A stretch of 64,000 bases of DNA from Lachnospiraceae bacterium (GCA_900199595.1 FZRB01000008.1:62001-126000), one strand, 5' to 3'; shown: positions 7,797-16,853, numbered from the stretch's first letter. Notes: a model not told the origin generated them from the sequence alone. Program-made: numbers and translations.

Positions 7797-10640
7797 CTAA
7801 TTCACCTCCTCGGTAGTTCTTTCCATGATCAGTCGCGCCATAGTTTCATATAATCTATCCGGTTCTACGGGTTTTGAAAGATGCGCATCCATTCCCGCTG
7901 CCATAGACCTCTCCTCATCCTCATCAAATACATTTGCCGTCATGGCGATAATAGGAATTCTTTTTGCATCCGGATGTCCCAGAACACGGATGGCGCGGGC
8001 TGCCTCAAGGCCATCCATCACCGGCATCCGGACATCCATAAGTATTGCACTATAGAATCCCGGCTTACTCTTGGAGAACATACTTACTGCATCTTCACCA
8101 TTTCTGGCACGTGCAGAAAGAACACCCTCCAGATCCAGCAGATCAGCGAGAATTTCCGCATTCTGATCCACATCCTCTGCCATAAGAATTCTCTTTCCTG
8201 AAAGAATCTGTTCTATATCTGCAGGAATCTCTTCAGACTCCTTTTTATCATCAAAACTTCGTTCGGATACCATAAGCGGTACTGTTACCGTAAATGCGGA
8301 TCCAGCTCCTCTCTGACTCTCTACATGAATCTCTCCATCCATCATTTCAACAAGATTCTTTGTTATAGCCATTCCAAGACCGCTTCCGCCATATTTGTTG
8401 GTATTTGTGGCATCCTCCTGTGAAAAGGTATCAAATATCTTCGGTATATATTCCGGATCCATACCAATTCCTGTATCCTGCATAATGAACTGCATCATAC
8501 ATCTGCCATTTTCCTCCTTCAGCTGCTTGACTGTAAGAGTCACATTTCCGGGAGAATTAGTAAATTTCACTGAATTACCGAGAATATTTATCAATACCTG
8601 CTTCAGCTTCAGATCATCACCGATATAATAATCCTTTACATTTCCTTCTATACTGCAATCGTACTGCAGTCTCTTATCCTGACACTGCCCACTGATAATT
8701 ATATTAACCTGATTCAGAAATTCCTGAAAAGAGAATTCATCATTCTTCAGTACCATTCGTCCGGATTCAATCCGGCTCATATCCAGAATGTCATTAATAA
8801 CTCCCAGCAGATGATTAGCACTGGCTCCTATCTTCTCCAGATTATCCCTTGTACCGGGGGTCAGCTCCGGATCACGAAGAGCAATACTCTGCAAACCAAT
8901 AATAGCATTCATCGGTGTTCGGATCTCATGACTCATGTTGGAAAGAAAGCTGGTTTTAGCACGGCTGGTTTCCTCAGCGCGAACCTTTTCAACTTCTATT
9001 TTTTTCTCTCTACGCTGCATGATTCCATAGATATCTAAAAGAATTAATAGAGAGAACACAATAAGCATAATCTGAGTCATACTGGCGATATGAACAGGAT
9101 GATGAACTTTTTGTAAATCATCCTTATACTCAGTCAGTGCCCTGTCAATTGTCTGATGCATCCATATGCTTGAGGTAAATATTATCAGTCCCAAAAGCAC
9201 AACCCATGCCACGATGGATCTGCCCATACGACGTTCGCTATCCCTGCTGATAAATATACGAAAATACAACAATCCGCAGATACTCCAGACAGAGAGGATA
9301 AGATACGCTTCCGTAGAAAGTGTACTGATAGAAATCATATTCGGAACGAGAAACTCCAAGGCAAAAAGAACCGATACTATCATTCCGATAAGACCAAAAA
9401 ACTTATATTTCTTATTATTTTCCTGACCGGCCGTCTTCCATGCCGAAGCGGAAGCCAGAGCATAGGCTATAGTTGCTCCTACAGTTGTAACGTCCACGAT
9501 CCAGCTGATCGTTGTACGACCCAGAAACGGAAAGACCGATGAAAACAAAAGAATGCTCAGAATAGCATTTCTGGGAACAAAGCCGTTCTTTCGACCTAAC
9601 CACTCCGGAAAAAGAGCATCCTCAGATAGGGAAACAAGTAAGCGACTTAGCGCAATATAATTTCCAATCAATCCTGTAAATATAGCACCAAGAGCTGCAA
9701 CACCAAGAATAAGACTTCCCATCTCACCAAGGGCTGCATATGCCGAATGAAAGGTTGGCTGTGAAGCCACACCGGAAAAACTGTCCAGTTTTTCTATATA
9801 TTCTGTCCATGAGCTGAAGCCATCCGGAAGAGCTTTTACAGCTAACAGAGTAAGCAGCACATATGTAATAGCTGCCGTAATAACGCCAATAGCTAAAAGA
9901 CTAAAAGACTTTTTCAAAGAAAATCTTACCTCTGCTGCAGAATGTGAGATTGATTCAAATCCTACAAAAGCCCAGGGTGTAAGAGCAAATATAGTGAAAA
10001 CTCCTCCTGCAGCACTGTTCTCCGGAGCATAGGCCGGTGTATACCCACCTGTTCCCAATCGTCCTGTAGCTGCTATAAAACAAATAATAACTCCCATAAA
10101 CAGCAGCACTGCCATAACCACCTGAGTCCAGGCAGCAGTCTTACGAAACAGACAGATTATGGCTGCTAAAACCAGGGCTCCAATAGATAAGAGAAGTTCT
10201 CCGAAATATATAGGATAACCGGCGATCTGATAAAGATATCCAAACCGAAAGGTTTCACCCAGAAGTGTTCTTGCAATAAGAGGAAGTGCCGTCGCATTTG
10301 CCCAGATAACTGCAATATAGGTAAGAATCAGAAACCACGCACCGAGAAAACCCTGATCATAACCAAAGGCTTTCTTGGTATAGGTGTATGCTCCTCCACC
10401 ATCCGGATAATGGTTCATTAGATAGTGATAATTAACAGCCAGAAGCAGTGTGACAAGACCGCCCAGGCTAAGACCAAGTGCAGCACCAATTGGTCCTGCA
10501 ATAGGAAGAAAAGTAGTCCCCGGCATTACAAAAGAGCCCCAGCCTACGCTGCAGCCAAAAGCCAGTGCCCACGCACCGATAAGCCCCAGATATTTTTGCT
10601 GTTCAGAGGTGATACCTTCTTCGCCTGTTGCTCTCCCCAT
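7797..10640 (-). CDS. APC-family amino-acid permease fused to hybrid histidine kinase (HisKA-HATPase-REC)
   Basis: 947 aa. Residues about 12-455 are a full amino-acid/polyamine/organocation permease with about 12 helices ([12 protein letters not shown] near helix 1, [14 protein letters not shown] after helix 2). Two more helices follow (about 470-540), then HisKA with [15 protein letters not shown] (H571), a complete ATPase domain (N-box [10 protein letters not shown]1 DTGIGM, G2 GGSGLGMAI) and a receiver ([11 protein letters not shown]869). It probably senses an amino acid by binding or transport and passes the signal to the Hpt protein encoded just upstream (14 bp). SSS-type transporters fused to kinases (CbrA) are established; an APC permease in this role is less familiar. 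All catalytic motifs are intact. Confidence 0.9.
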   Translation of the reverse strand: MGRATGEEGITSEQQKYLGLIGAWALAFGCSVGWGSFVMPGTTFLPIAGPIGAALGLSLGGLVTLLLAVNYHYLMNHYPDGGGAYTYTKKAFGYDQGFLGAWFLILTYIAVIWANATALPLIARTLLGETFRFGYLYQIAGYPIYFGELLLSIGALVLAAIICLFRKTAAWTQVVMAVLLFMGVIICFIAATGRLGTGGYTPAYAPENSAAGGVFTIFALTPWAFVGFESISHSAAEVRFSLKKSFSLLAIGVITAAITYVLLTLLAVKALPDGFSSWTEYIEKLDSFSGVASQPTFHSAYAALGEMGSLILGVAALGAIFTGLIGNYIALSRLLVSLSEDALFPEWLGRKNGFVPRNAILSILLFSSVFPFLGRTTISWIVDVTTVGATIAYALASASAWKTAGQENNKKYKFFGLIGMIVSVLFALEFLVPNMISISTLSTEAYLILSVWSICGLLYFRIFISRDSERRMGRSIVAWVVLLGLIIFTSSIWMHQTIDRALTEYKDDLQKVHHPVHIASMTQIMLIVFSLLILLDIYGIMQRREKKIEVEKVRAEETSRAKTSFLSNMSHEIRTPMNAIIGLQSIALRDPELTPGTRDNLEKIGASANHLLGVINDILDMSRIESGRMVLKNDEFSFQEFLNQVNIIISGQCQDKRLQYDCSIEGNVKDYYIGDDLKLKQVLINILGNSVKFTNSPGNVTLTVKQLKEENGRCMMQFIMQDTGIGMDPEYIPKIFDTFSQEDATNTNKYGGSGLGMAITKNLVEMMDGEIHVESQRGAGSAFTVTVPLMVSERSFDDKKESEEIPADIEQILSGKRILMAEDVDQNAEILADLLDLEGVLSARARNGEDAVSMFSKSKPGFYSAILMDVRMPVMDGLEAARAIRVLGHPDAKRIPIIAMTANVFDEDEERSMAAGMDAHLSKPVEPDRLYETMARLIMERTTEEVN

Positions 10641-10654
10641 ACTGTAACCCCTCT

Positions 10655-11032
10655 TTATGTATAGGTTGATTCCTCATATCTTTGTATTTTTTCTACTGTA
10701 AGGCTGTACAAGTCACGGATAGATTGTATCCGCGTTTTCACTTCATCGTCTGAGAGCTTTCTCTCATTACCTGGACGATATTCCTCGGTAAGCTCAGAGG
10801 CCGCATTTGAAAGGGCCACAAGGCCAAGATTCGATGAAACGCCCTTCATTGCATGAGCCGCTTCAAAAAGCTCTGTAGGATCCATACTTTCACCTGCGGT
10901 AAGAAGATGCTCCACAACATCATTCTTTGTAAACTTTCTGATATGCTTATCCACCAGCTTCTCTACACGTAAAACACCAATGGCCTGTTCATAGTCACCA
11001 CCAATATTCTGATATAATTCCTGAAGCGTCAT
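10655..11032 (-). CDS. Histidine phosphotransfer (Hpt) domain protein
   Basis: This 125-aa, single-domain helical protein carries the Hpt signature [12 protein letters not shown], with the phospho-accepting histidine at H60. Such proteins shuttle phosphate between receivers of hybrid kinases and response regulators. As first gene of the operon it is the natural partner for the three receiver domains encoded downstream. No DNA-binding output domain is encoded in the operon, so the phosphate either goes to a regulator elsewhere or regulates the diguanylate cyclase by protein contact. The ATG at 11032 follows AGAAAGGACC. Confidence 0.88.
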   Translation of the reverse strand: MTLQELYQNIGGDYEQAIGVLRVEKLVDKHIRKFTKNDVVEHLLTAGESMDPTELFEAAHAMKGVSSNLGLVALSNAASELTEEYRPGNERKLSDDEVKTRIQSIRDLYSLTVEKIQRYEESTYT

Positions 11033-11112
11033 ATTTGGTCCTTTCTATGGTGAAATATTACCAGATTCTTAATTATCAGACTATACTCGATTTGCTCAGA
11101 AAATCGATTATA

Positions 11113-11118
11113 ATTATA
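11113..11118 (-). promoter_or_regulatory. Extended -10 promoter of the signalling operon
   Basis: On the minus strand TGGTATAAT is an extended -10 element (TATAAT at 11113-11118). No good -35 is present at 17 bp. It lies about 80 bp upstream of the Hpt gene start. Confidence 0.55.
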
Positions 11119-11150
11119 CCACATTCTCTACTTTCTGAATAGATTTTCCT

Positions 11151-11180
11151 TAATAAAAAAGAGTGTCGCTTGCGACACTC
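11151..11180 (-). terminator. Intrinsic terminator after the TetR/DUF998 operon
   Basis: GAGTGTCGC-TT-GCGACACTC (11161-11180), a perfect 9-bp stem, is followed on the minus strand by TTTTTTATTAAGG. It ends minus-strand transcripts from the DUF998 gene just before the promoter of the Hpt operon. Confidence 0.8.
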
Positions 11181-11256
11181 TCCGCGCGAGGCGCGTGCTG
11201 CCAAAAGGCAGCTATCTTCCTTGCGCGCCGAGACACATCCTTAGCGGAGCGGTTTT
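11181..11256. repeat. GC-rich hairpin cluster downstream of DUF998 gene
   Basis: GC-rich for this genome, with stacked inverted repeats: CGCGC-GAG-GCGCG near 11184 and GCTGCC-AAAA-GGCAGC (11197-11212), plus a GCGCGCC further on. No ORF is apparent. It probably forms a structured 3' untranslated region together with the terminator at 11151-11180. Confidence 0.5.
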
Positions 11257-11910
11257 TTACCTTGCTTTTCTGAATCCTCCAAACAGATATAATCCCAGTA
11301 TTGCATTAAATCCCACTGCAGAAAAAGTACTGAATCTTTCAAACACACCAAAATACTCCGGTGGAAAAGCTGCCATACCTATCGGTCCCATAAACATCAT
11401 TGCAAGAGCTATGGCTGCCCAGATACCTGTTCCTCTGACCTCTTTCTTTTTACAGCCTGCAATTATCAGAAGAATCAGGGAAACAATCGATAGAAGTACA
11501 ACAGCCGCTGTAACTATCATATGCATTATTTCCTGGAATCCTCCTATATCCTTTCCTGAATCTGAAAGAGGAAACATTGTATAACCTACACTTGATATCC
11601 AATTCATTATAGTGAAGAGATATATTCCCACTCTGAATAATCTTGTAGATATCTTATTTTCAGATACATAGATAGAAACACATGTTATCGCAACAACATT
11701 TCCCACCTGATAAAATGCCGACAGCTGATTCCAAAGCATCCTCGATGGTGCGCTTTCTGCTGAAAGATCACTTGCCGCCTGCTCCATCCAGTTATATCCC
11801 GGAAATGCAAGTGGCGAAAAGACAATAGCCACAGTATATGAGATGAATGCGATGACTCCCATGAGACCAAGCCAGTTTATTAGTTTCTTACTGCTTTTTT
11901 CTTCGATCAT
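11257..11910 (-). CDS. DUF998-family membrane protein
   Basis: 217 aa with six predicted membrane helices, and the FSPLAFPGYNWMEQAASDLS / NWISSVGYTMFPLSDSG segments characteristic of DUF998 proteins, whose biochemical role is unknown. Its ATG overlaps the TGA of the upstream TetR-type gene by 4 bp (ATGA), so the two are translationally coupled. The TetR protein is therefore likely to control this membrane protein along with itself. Confidence 0.85.
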   Translation of the reverse strand: MIEEKSSKKLINWLGLMGVIAFISYTVAIVFSPLAFPGYNWMEQAASDLSAESAPSRMLWNQLSAFYQVGNVVAITCVSIYVSENKISTRLFRVGIYLFTIMNWISSVGYTMFPLSDSGKDIGGFQEIMHMIVTAAVVLLSIVSLILLIIAGCKKKEVRGTGIWAAIALAMMFMGPIGMAAFPPEYFGVFERFSTFSAVGFNAILGLYLFGGFRKAR

Positions 11911-12518
11911 TTTCTCTTTTCCTTTACTTCATAATTACTGCAGAATTCTTCAATAAAATCCTTCATCATTTTTTTATTTTCGGTTAATCCGGCAAACTTC
12001 AGGTCCGATTCGTAATCAAGAATAGCATGTACTGTCATTGCAAATGAAAATGCAGCTGTATCCACATCCTTAAAGGATGCTATCCCTTTTACAGATAATG
12101 CATAGAAAAGGCTTTTGGTCGCATTTATCATAGTTTCTGTTTCCCTGACCATTATCTCCGCTGCTACGGAATTTATCGACCTTTCTGACATAATCACCTT
12201 ATAAAAAAGAAACATGTCAGGATTGTTCACCATATTACGATAGACGTTCACTGACCCCAGAAGAATATCCTTAAGTGAAGTACCTGCATTAAGTCCGTCA
12301 TAATCTATGCCTGATATAGCAGCCTTTTCTTTAGTCGCATTTCTCAATACTTCATACATCTCTTCCACGATCTCATCCCTGGATGAAAAATGGTTATAAA
12401 GAGACGCCTTTGTTATTCCAACTCTGTCAGCTATCTGCTGCATGGAAACCGTGCCCAGACCATTCTCTGCCGCAAGTTCCAAAGTTGCTTTTATTATTTC
12501 ATTCTTTCTGTTATTCAT
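11907..12518 (-). CDS. TetR/AcrR-family transcriptional regulator
   Basis: 203 aa. An N-terminal helix-turn-helix (residues about 20-50: SMQQIADRVGITKASLYNHF) matches the TetR/AcrR DNA-binding domain; the remainder is a helical ligand-binding and dimerisation domain with no recognisable specificity. A 7-bp inverted repeat sits between its own -35 and -10 (12578-12593), so autorepression, with co-regulation of the overlapping DUF998 gene, is likely. The start follows AAAGGCC. Confidence 0.92.
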   Translation of the reverse strand: MNNRKNEIIKATLELAAENGLGTVSMQQIADRVGITKASLYNHFSSRDEIVEEMYEVLRNATKEKAAISGIDYDGLNAGTSLKDILLGSVNVYRNMVNNPDMFLFYKVIMSERSINSVAAEIMVRETETMINATKSLFYALSVKGIASFKDVDTAAFSFAMTVHAILDYESDLKFAGLTENKKMMKDFIEEFCSNYEVKEKRK

Positions 12519-12572
12519 AATTCAGGCCTTTCAAAACTATAATTTATAAAGCTGTTCTACCTTTCGTTTGCT

Positions 12573-12602
12573 ATATTACTACCGTTCGGTAGTTTTTGTC
12601 AA
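12573..12602 (-). promoter_or_regulatory. TetR-gene promoter with operator
   Basis: On the minus strand -35 TTGACA (12597-12602) and -10 TAATAT (12573-12578, 18-bp spacing) flank the inverted repeat ACTACCG-TT-CGGTAGT (12578-12593). Repressor bound there would block polymerase. The layout is that of TetR autoregulation. Confidence 0.65.
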
Positions 12603-12605
12603 GTA

Positions 12606-12650
12606 TAAAAAAATGACACTTTGAACCTTATTCAAACTGTCATCTTTTTA
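12606..12650 (-). terminator. Terminator hairpin, copy A of the TGACA/TGTCA family
   Basis: Arms ATGACACTTTGAA and TTCAAACTGTCAT around CCTTA, flanked by A and T runs, so it could work on both strands. It follows the hydrolase stop at 12665 and directly abuts the -35 of the TetR gene. Confidence 0.75.
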
Positions 12651-12664
12651 TCAAACTCCATAAA

Positions 12665-13651
12665 TTACATAACAGATAAAACTTTAGTTTCTATAAACGC
12701 TACTCTGTCGAAGATTCTCGGTTTAAATGTACCTGTTATTCCGACCGAAATATTCTTATCTTTATTAATGTATATTATATTTCCCGAATCCCCTATCGCT
12801 GCATATACTTCTTTTCCTTCTATAGGCTTGTACCAGAGATAGCCGTATTCCATATTACCGAATCTTTCACCCAGTTTTTGCCGGGGAGTTAACATTTCCC
12901 TGATGTAATCTTTTGAGACTATGACTTTATCATCCACTCTGCCTTCATTTAATACAAGTTCTCCGATTTTTGCCAGATCCTTGGCTGAAGAGCAAAGGCC
13001 CCATCCGGCTGTTACCGTATCCTGCGGATCTGAGTACCACTCATAATCTCTGGGTTTCTTATTCATGAAAAAATCAAACTGATCTTCTTTACTACTATCA
13101 CCGTGAATCTTATGTTCAGGTATTCCTATAGGAATAAACAGCTTATTATTGGCTATATCGATACACTTTTCTCCAGTTGCTCTCTCTATGATACCGGCCA
13201 GGATCTGAATTCCGAGCGTTGCATATCTGAATTCTCCTGTAATACCATTCCTGCCTCCAAGCTGATCAAGTATAGCAAGCGTCCAATCCTGAGAGGTACA
13301 GACTTTTTTCCATGGTTCTGATTTTCCTTTATACGGAGCAGTCATTGTAAGAAGATGCTTGATTGTCACGTCGTATATAGTCTTTTCACCACGTTTGACG
13401 GTATAATCCGGAAAGAATTCCATAACCTTCTGATCAACGCTTTTAATGCATCCCATATCAAGCGCTATTCCGAAAAGTAATGCCATGACTCCCTTTGTCA
13501 CAGAATTAACGTTAACTGCGTCTGTAGTCTTATATCCATGAAAGTTCAGATCAAGTACAGTTTCACCATCCTTTATGGCATATAACTGACAGATATTACA
13601 CTCATTTCCGGTACTGCATATAATGTATCTGCGTAACTCCTCTTTATTCAT
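12665..13651 (-). CDS. Serine hydrolase, beta-lactamase/class C fold
   Basis: 328 aa without signal peptide. The SxxK active-site motif is NSVTKG (S50-K53), embedded in the family context that continues with CIKSVDQKVMEFFPDY. The second motif, usually YxN, reads YAT here; GDSGN near the C-terminus sits at the third-motif position. Family members include DD-peptidases, esterases and lactamase-like enzymes; the substrate is unknown. The protein probably stays in the cytoplasm, unlike the two larger secreted hydrolases of this window. The ATG follows AAGGAGATT. A 16-bp palindrome lies just upstream. Confidence 0.82.
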   Translation of the reverse strand: MNKEELRRYIICSTGNECNICQLYAIKDGETVLDLNFHGYKTTDAVNVNSVTKGVMALLFGIALDMGCIKSVDQKVMEFFPDYTVKRGEKTIYDVTIKHLLTMTAPYKGKSEPWKKVCTSQDWTLAILDQLGGRNGITGEFRYATLGIQILAGIIERATGEKCIDIANNKLFIPIGIPEHKIHGDSSKEDQFDFFMNKKPRDYEWYSDPQDTVTAGWGLCSSAKDLAKIGELVLNEGRVDDKVIVSKDYIREMLTPRQKLGERFGNMEYGYLWYKPIEGKEVYAAIGDSGNIIYINKDKNISVGITGTFKPRIFDRVAFIETKVLSVM

Positions 13652-13672
13652 TCATAATCTCCTTTTTTATGG

Positions 13673-13688
13673 ATTTGGACGTCCAAAT
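13673..13688. promoter_or_regulatory. 16-bp perfect palindrome upstream of the hydrolase gene
   Basis: ATTTGGACGTCCAAAT is fully self-complementary and lies about 20 bp upstream of the ATG at 13651. Probably an operator for a dimeric regulator. Confidence 0.5.
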
Positions 13689-13747
13689 AAAAGGCTAATC
13701 GAATTAAAAATTCTTTTCAAGTATTTTTTTATAAACTTTCATAATCT

Positions 13748-13789
13748 AAAAAGATGACAGTTTGAACCTGGTTCAACTGTCATCTTTTT
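13748..13789 (-). terminator. Terminator hairpin, copy B of the TGACA/TGTCA family
   Basis: AAAAAGATGACAGTTTGAAC pairs with GTTCAACTGTCATCTTTTT around CTG with a single bulged T. Found 28 bp past the MFS stop codon; the flanking A/T runs allow termination in both directions. Confidence 0.82.
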
Positions 13790-13817
13790 GTGTCGAGAAT
13801 TAAATCCCAGAACTGTT

Positions 13818-15095
13818 TCAGTCTGTATAATTATACTTCTTTAGTTTATGGCCAAAGACAAGGCACATCACGGTTCCTGTTACACCGAGTATGAACATCA
13901 TCAGCGCCGCACCCGATCCCTTTCCTGTTCCGAAAAGAAACTGAAGTGTTCTGCCACTTGTGCTCATAATCGGCTCACATACCTCATCCACCATAAAACC
14001 ACCAAACAAAAGTCCGATAGGGATGGTGAAGAACTGAAGTGTATTTCTGCAGGCATATACTCTTCCCTGAAGATTCGCCGGAATAGTATTCTTCATGATA
14101 ACATTCTGATTCGTACTCATTACCGGAACAAATATCCAGCCAAGTATCTGACCTATGCACCAGAGAACAGGGCTTCTGGAAAATGCCAGAAGATAATTCT
14201 CAGTTGCCAGTGAAAAAAGCATGCTCAGATATATGACCTTCACTCTGTCACGCGGCTTTGGCATAGCCGTTGCTATGAGACTTCCTGCCACCATTGCAAT
14301 TCCCGAACATGAAGTAACGATACCAAGTATACTGTTTCCGCCTCTTGGATTCGGAATGATAAGCGCAGGCAGAACTGCATCAAATGCAGAAGCCACAAAG
14401 TTTACTCCCGACATAAAAAGAATCACATAAAGAATCATCGGAGTATCCTTCAGATACTTAAGACCTTCCTTAGCCAGCTGAAGTACTCCCGCTTCCTTCT
14501 CTTTTCCGTCCGTTGGTATCTCCGGAATTCTGATAAACAGGGCAAGCGCCACAAATGCGATACCAAAGCTTACCAGATCAACTGCTATCGCTGCATCCAG
14601 TCCCGCAAAACCATAAACAGCCGAAGCAATTAAAGGATTACCTATGGTTACCAGGGATCTCGACAGAGACTGTAGTCCACCCGTCTTCTGATAATAATCC
14701 TTCGGCACAACCATGGTATATGCAACTTCAGATGCCGGCTGCTGAACTGTATTCATAAGACCTGACACCGCATTTATCAGATACAGATGCCATACACTCA
14801 GCATATCAAGCTTATACAGAATAAACACTGCTATGGTACTAAGAGCCGCCAGAAGGTCGCATATCAGCATGGTTTTCTTTTTATCAAACTTATCTGATAA
14901 AGCCCCCGCAAATATACTCATCACCACATAGGGTGCATAGGTGCAAATCCTTAGGGCTGCCGTACTGAGAGCTGAACCGGTTTTTTCATATAACCATAAT
15001 GTCAGTGCGAAAGCAGTAATAGCACTCCCGAGTTGTGACAAACTCTGAGTGCTCCATAGTATATAAAAATCTCTTAATTCACTTTTCTTATTCAT
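13818..15095 (-). CDS. MFS transporter, macrolide-efflux (MFS_3) type
   Basis: 425 aa with about 12 membrane helices. The N-terminus (FYILWSTQSLSQLGSAITAF) and the loop 2-3 motif GALSDKFDKKKTM are typical of the MefA-like branch of the major facilitator superfamily, proton-driven drug exporters of the cytoplasmic membrane. The ATG at 15095 has the ribosome-binding site AAAGGAGC, which can be paired into an 8-bp stem (15100-15107 with 15136-15143). A 12-codon leader peptide and strong hairpins precede it, so inducible attenuation by a ribosome-targeting compound is plausible. The substrate is inferred from the family only. Confidence 0.88.
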   Translation of the reverse strand: MNKKSELRDFYILWSTQSLSQLGSAITAFALTLWLYEKTGSALSTAALRICTYAPYVVMSIFAGALSDKFDKKKTMLICDLLAALSTIAVFILYKLDMLSVWHLYLINAVSGLMNTVQQPASEVAYTMVVPKDYYQKTGGLQSLSRSLVTIGNPLIASAVYGFAGLDAAIAVDLVSFGIAFVALALFIRIPEIPTDGKEKEAGVLQLAKEGLKYLKDTPMILYVILFMSGVNFVASAFDAVLPALIIPNPRGGNSILGIVTSCSGIAMVAGSLIATAMPKPRDRVKVIYLSMLFSLATENYLLAFSRSPVLWCIGQILGWIFVPVMSTNQNVIMKNTIPANLQGRVYACRNTLQFFTIPIGLLFGGFMVDEVCEPIMSTSGRTLQFLFGTGKGSGAALMMFILGVTGTVMCLVFGHKLKKYNYTD

Positions 15096-15290
15096 TTTTC
15101 TTTGCTCCTTTAACCAAGTAAATATTTAAGTATTAGAGCAAAGCCTGAGGAAAGAACCATATCTATATCAATACCATTCCAAAAGGCTATATCAATGATA
15201 TATCAGATACAATTCCGTATCCTCCATGCAGTCTCCTCAAGCTCTGCATGGAGCTGTTATTTCGCAACGTCTCATCTGGATACCTCCACT
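15096..15290 (-). promoter_or_regulatory. Leader region with attenuator-type hairpins upstream of the MFS gene
   Basis: Reading on the minus strand: a leader ORF (15237-15275); a perfect 10-bp hairpin CTCCATGCAG/CTGCATGGAG (15222-15231 with 15244-15253) that overlaps the end of the leader ORF; further short stems (GATAC...GTATC); then CTTTGCTC (15136-15143) complementary to GAGCAAAG (15100-15107), the segment that carries the MFS ribosome-binding site. This resembles erm- or mef-type attenuation, where a stalled ribosome on the leader rearranges the hairpins and frees the downstream start. Confidence 0.6.
15237..15275 (-). CDS. Candidate regulatory leader peptide, 12 aa
   Basis: ATG at 15275 with an excellent ribosome-binding site (TGGAGG, 8 nt upstream) encodes MRRCEITAPCRA and stops at TGA. 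Its last codons form one arm of a perfect 10-bp hairpin. The strong initiation signal on such a short ORF, in front of an efflux-type gene, points to a stalling leader peptide. No experimentally known leader is recognised in the sequence. Confidence 0.55.
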   Translation of the reverse strand: MRRCEITAPCRA

Positions 15291-15324
15291 ATTAATCTTA
15301 TTTTTTTATCTTTAAAATCATCAT

Positions 15325-16521
15325 TTAGATAGTTCTAAGCAGATCCTTCTTTTTTAAACCATTCTGCTTTCCGGATGCAGGCCAGCCGGAATTGGCGGCA
15401 AGCATATAAAGTGCTCGTGGAAACAGATACGAATCCGCATATATATCTTCCAGCTTCGCAGCTTCATTTATTGTCTCACTTAATCTATCAAGACCATCGA
15501 AAGCATTCTTTCCGGGATTCTTACTGCCCTTTGGAGTCTTGGTGAATTGTCCGACCATTTCACCGGCTCCGATGGCAACTCCACCACAGTATTCGTATCC
15601 ACTCTTCCTGCACCAGTTTTTAATCTGCTTCAGTGCATTTTTTATCTGACTGCTTTCATAAAAGCCCATATTGATCACAGAATATATTTTAACACCTGTT
15701 TGAGGATTTGTCTTCTCCAGTTTTTCCATAATCTTAAGCATTTGAGAAGGAACGCCGTCAACATATAAAGGGAAGCCAAGAACTATCTTTCCTGCTGATG
15801 AAAGAATCTCCACCAATTCATCCTGTTTATTAATATACTGTGAGAGGTTGATGCTTTCAACATCTCCATTTATGTCCTTTGAAAGTCTGTCCAGGAAATG
15901 TTTTGAATTGGCTTTATCTCCTCTCATGCTGCCGTTCAGGAGAATGACTTTTTTATGATTATTCTTCGTGACAGATTTAGTGTCAGTTTTGGTCGCAGCT
16001 GAATTATCCTTAACGCAATGTCTTTCTGATATATCACCATCCGCTCCTATAGCTTCTTCAAAACGAACCTCTTTTACAATACCACGGAAGTTTCTGCAGA
16101 CAGCTGCCACATATTTTTTAGCATCCTCTTTATCTTCTTCGCTAAGATCATTTCCTCTGAAGATAAATGTAATGGACTTATCCTCCGGATATCTTCTCTT
16201 ATGATGCATCTCGCCTTCATATATTTCAAAAAAAGGAAGAACCCAGCCTATACTTCTGTCGAATACATTTTTCACAAAACTGCTGAAGCCTCCATAGGTA
16301 TATCTGCTGATAACAACAACCTCATCAGCCTTATGAATGAGCGCACCCATTTTGTCATATCCATCCTTGATGACGCACTCACCGGGACTTTTAATCCAGC
16401 AGCCAAAGCAGCCTGCACAGGGCTTTATCTTATCTGAATAAGATATAACTTCCCAGCCACTATATTCAGACGATACTTTGTTCCATTCCTCTTCATTTAA
16501 ATCATGAATTATCAGATTCAT
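15325..16521 (-). CDS. Tandem flavodoxin-fold (NAD(P)H-dependent FMN reductase-like) protein
   Basis: 398 aa. Residues 1-175 resemble the flavodoxin-family/NADPH-dependent FMN reductases with the signature CAGCFGCWIKSPGECV, an iron-sulphur-flavoprotein-like cysteine segment; a lysine/threonine-rich linker (about 175-190) leads to a second flavodoxin-like domain beginning KVILLNGSMRGDKANS (about 191-340). The C-terminal 50 residues are not assigned. Such proteins bind FMN and transfer electrons from NAD(P)H; two in one chain suggests gene fusion. No signal peptide. The gene is followed 50 bp later by the leader peptide of the MFS transporter. Confidence 0.78.
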   Translation of the reverse strand: MNLIIHDLNEEEWNKVSSEYSGWEVISYSDKIKPCAGCFGCWIKSPGECVIKDGYDKMGALIHKADEVVVISRYTYGGFSSFVKNVFDRSIGWVLPFFEIYEGEMHHKRRYPEDKSITFIFRGNDLSEEDKEDAKKYVAAVCRNFRGIVKEVRFEEAIGADGDISERHCVKDNSAATKTDTKSVTKNNHKKVILLNGSMRGDKANSKHFLDRLSKDINGDVESINLSQYINKQDELVEILSSAGKIVLGFPLYVDGVPSQMLKIMEKLEKTNPQTGVKIYSVINMGFYESSQIKNALKQIKNWCRKSGYEYCGGVAIGAGEMVGQFTKTPKGSKNPGKNAFDGLDRLSETINEAAKLEDIYADSYLFPRALYMLAANSGWPASGKQNGLKKKDLLRTI

Positions 16522-16853
16522 CTCACTACCTCACTATGATAACTACACACTTAATTCTATATTGACTTAACTGTAACACATAACTATTTATATGACATAA
16601 GTGTCAAAAGTCAAAAAGCGTTCTTGCTTGCAAGAAAAGCTTGTTGACTTTATGCCACGCTGAAACATGAGGAAATAGCAATTTTCGTAGAAAATTAGCG
16701 GTTTCCGAATGTTTCTAGGATTGCGAGAACAGTCCTCGATTATGCAATAATCGAGGATCCGAAGGATGCGTTCTGCAAAGCAGAACCAAGACTTGCAAAG
16801 CAAGGCTTGCATATCTCCTCTGGAGATATGGCACGAATTGCTTTAGCAATGGA

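Noticed and set aside
16588-16812. Minus-strand frame of 74 codons in the hairpin tract
   Set aside because: No ribosome-binding site, Cys-rich random composition, and the DNA is better explained by inverted repeats.
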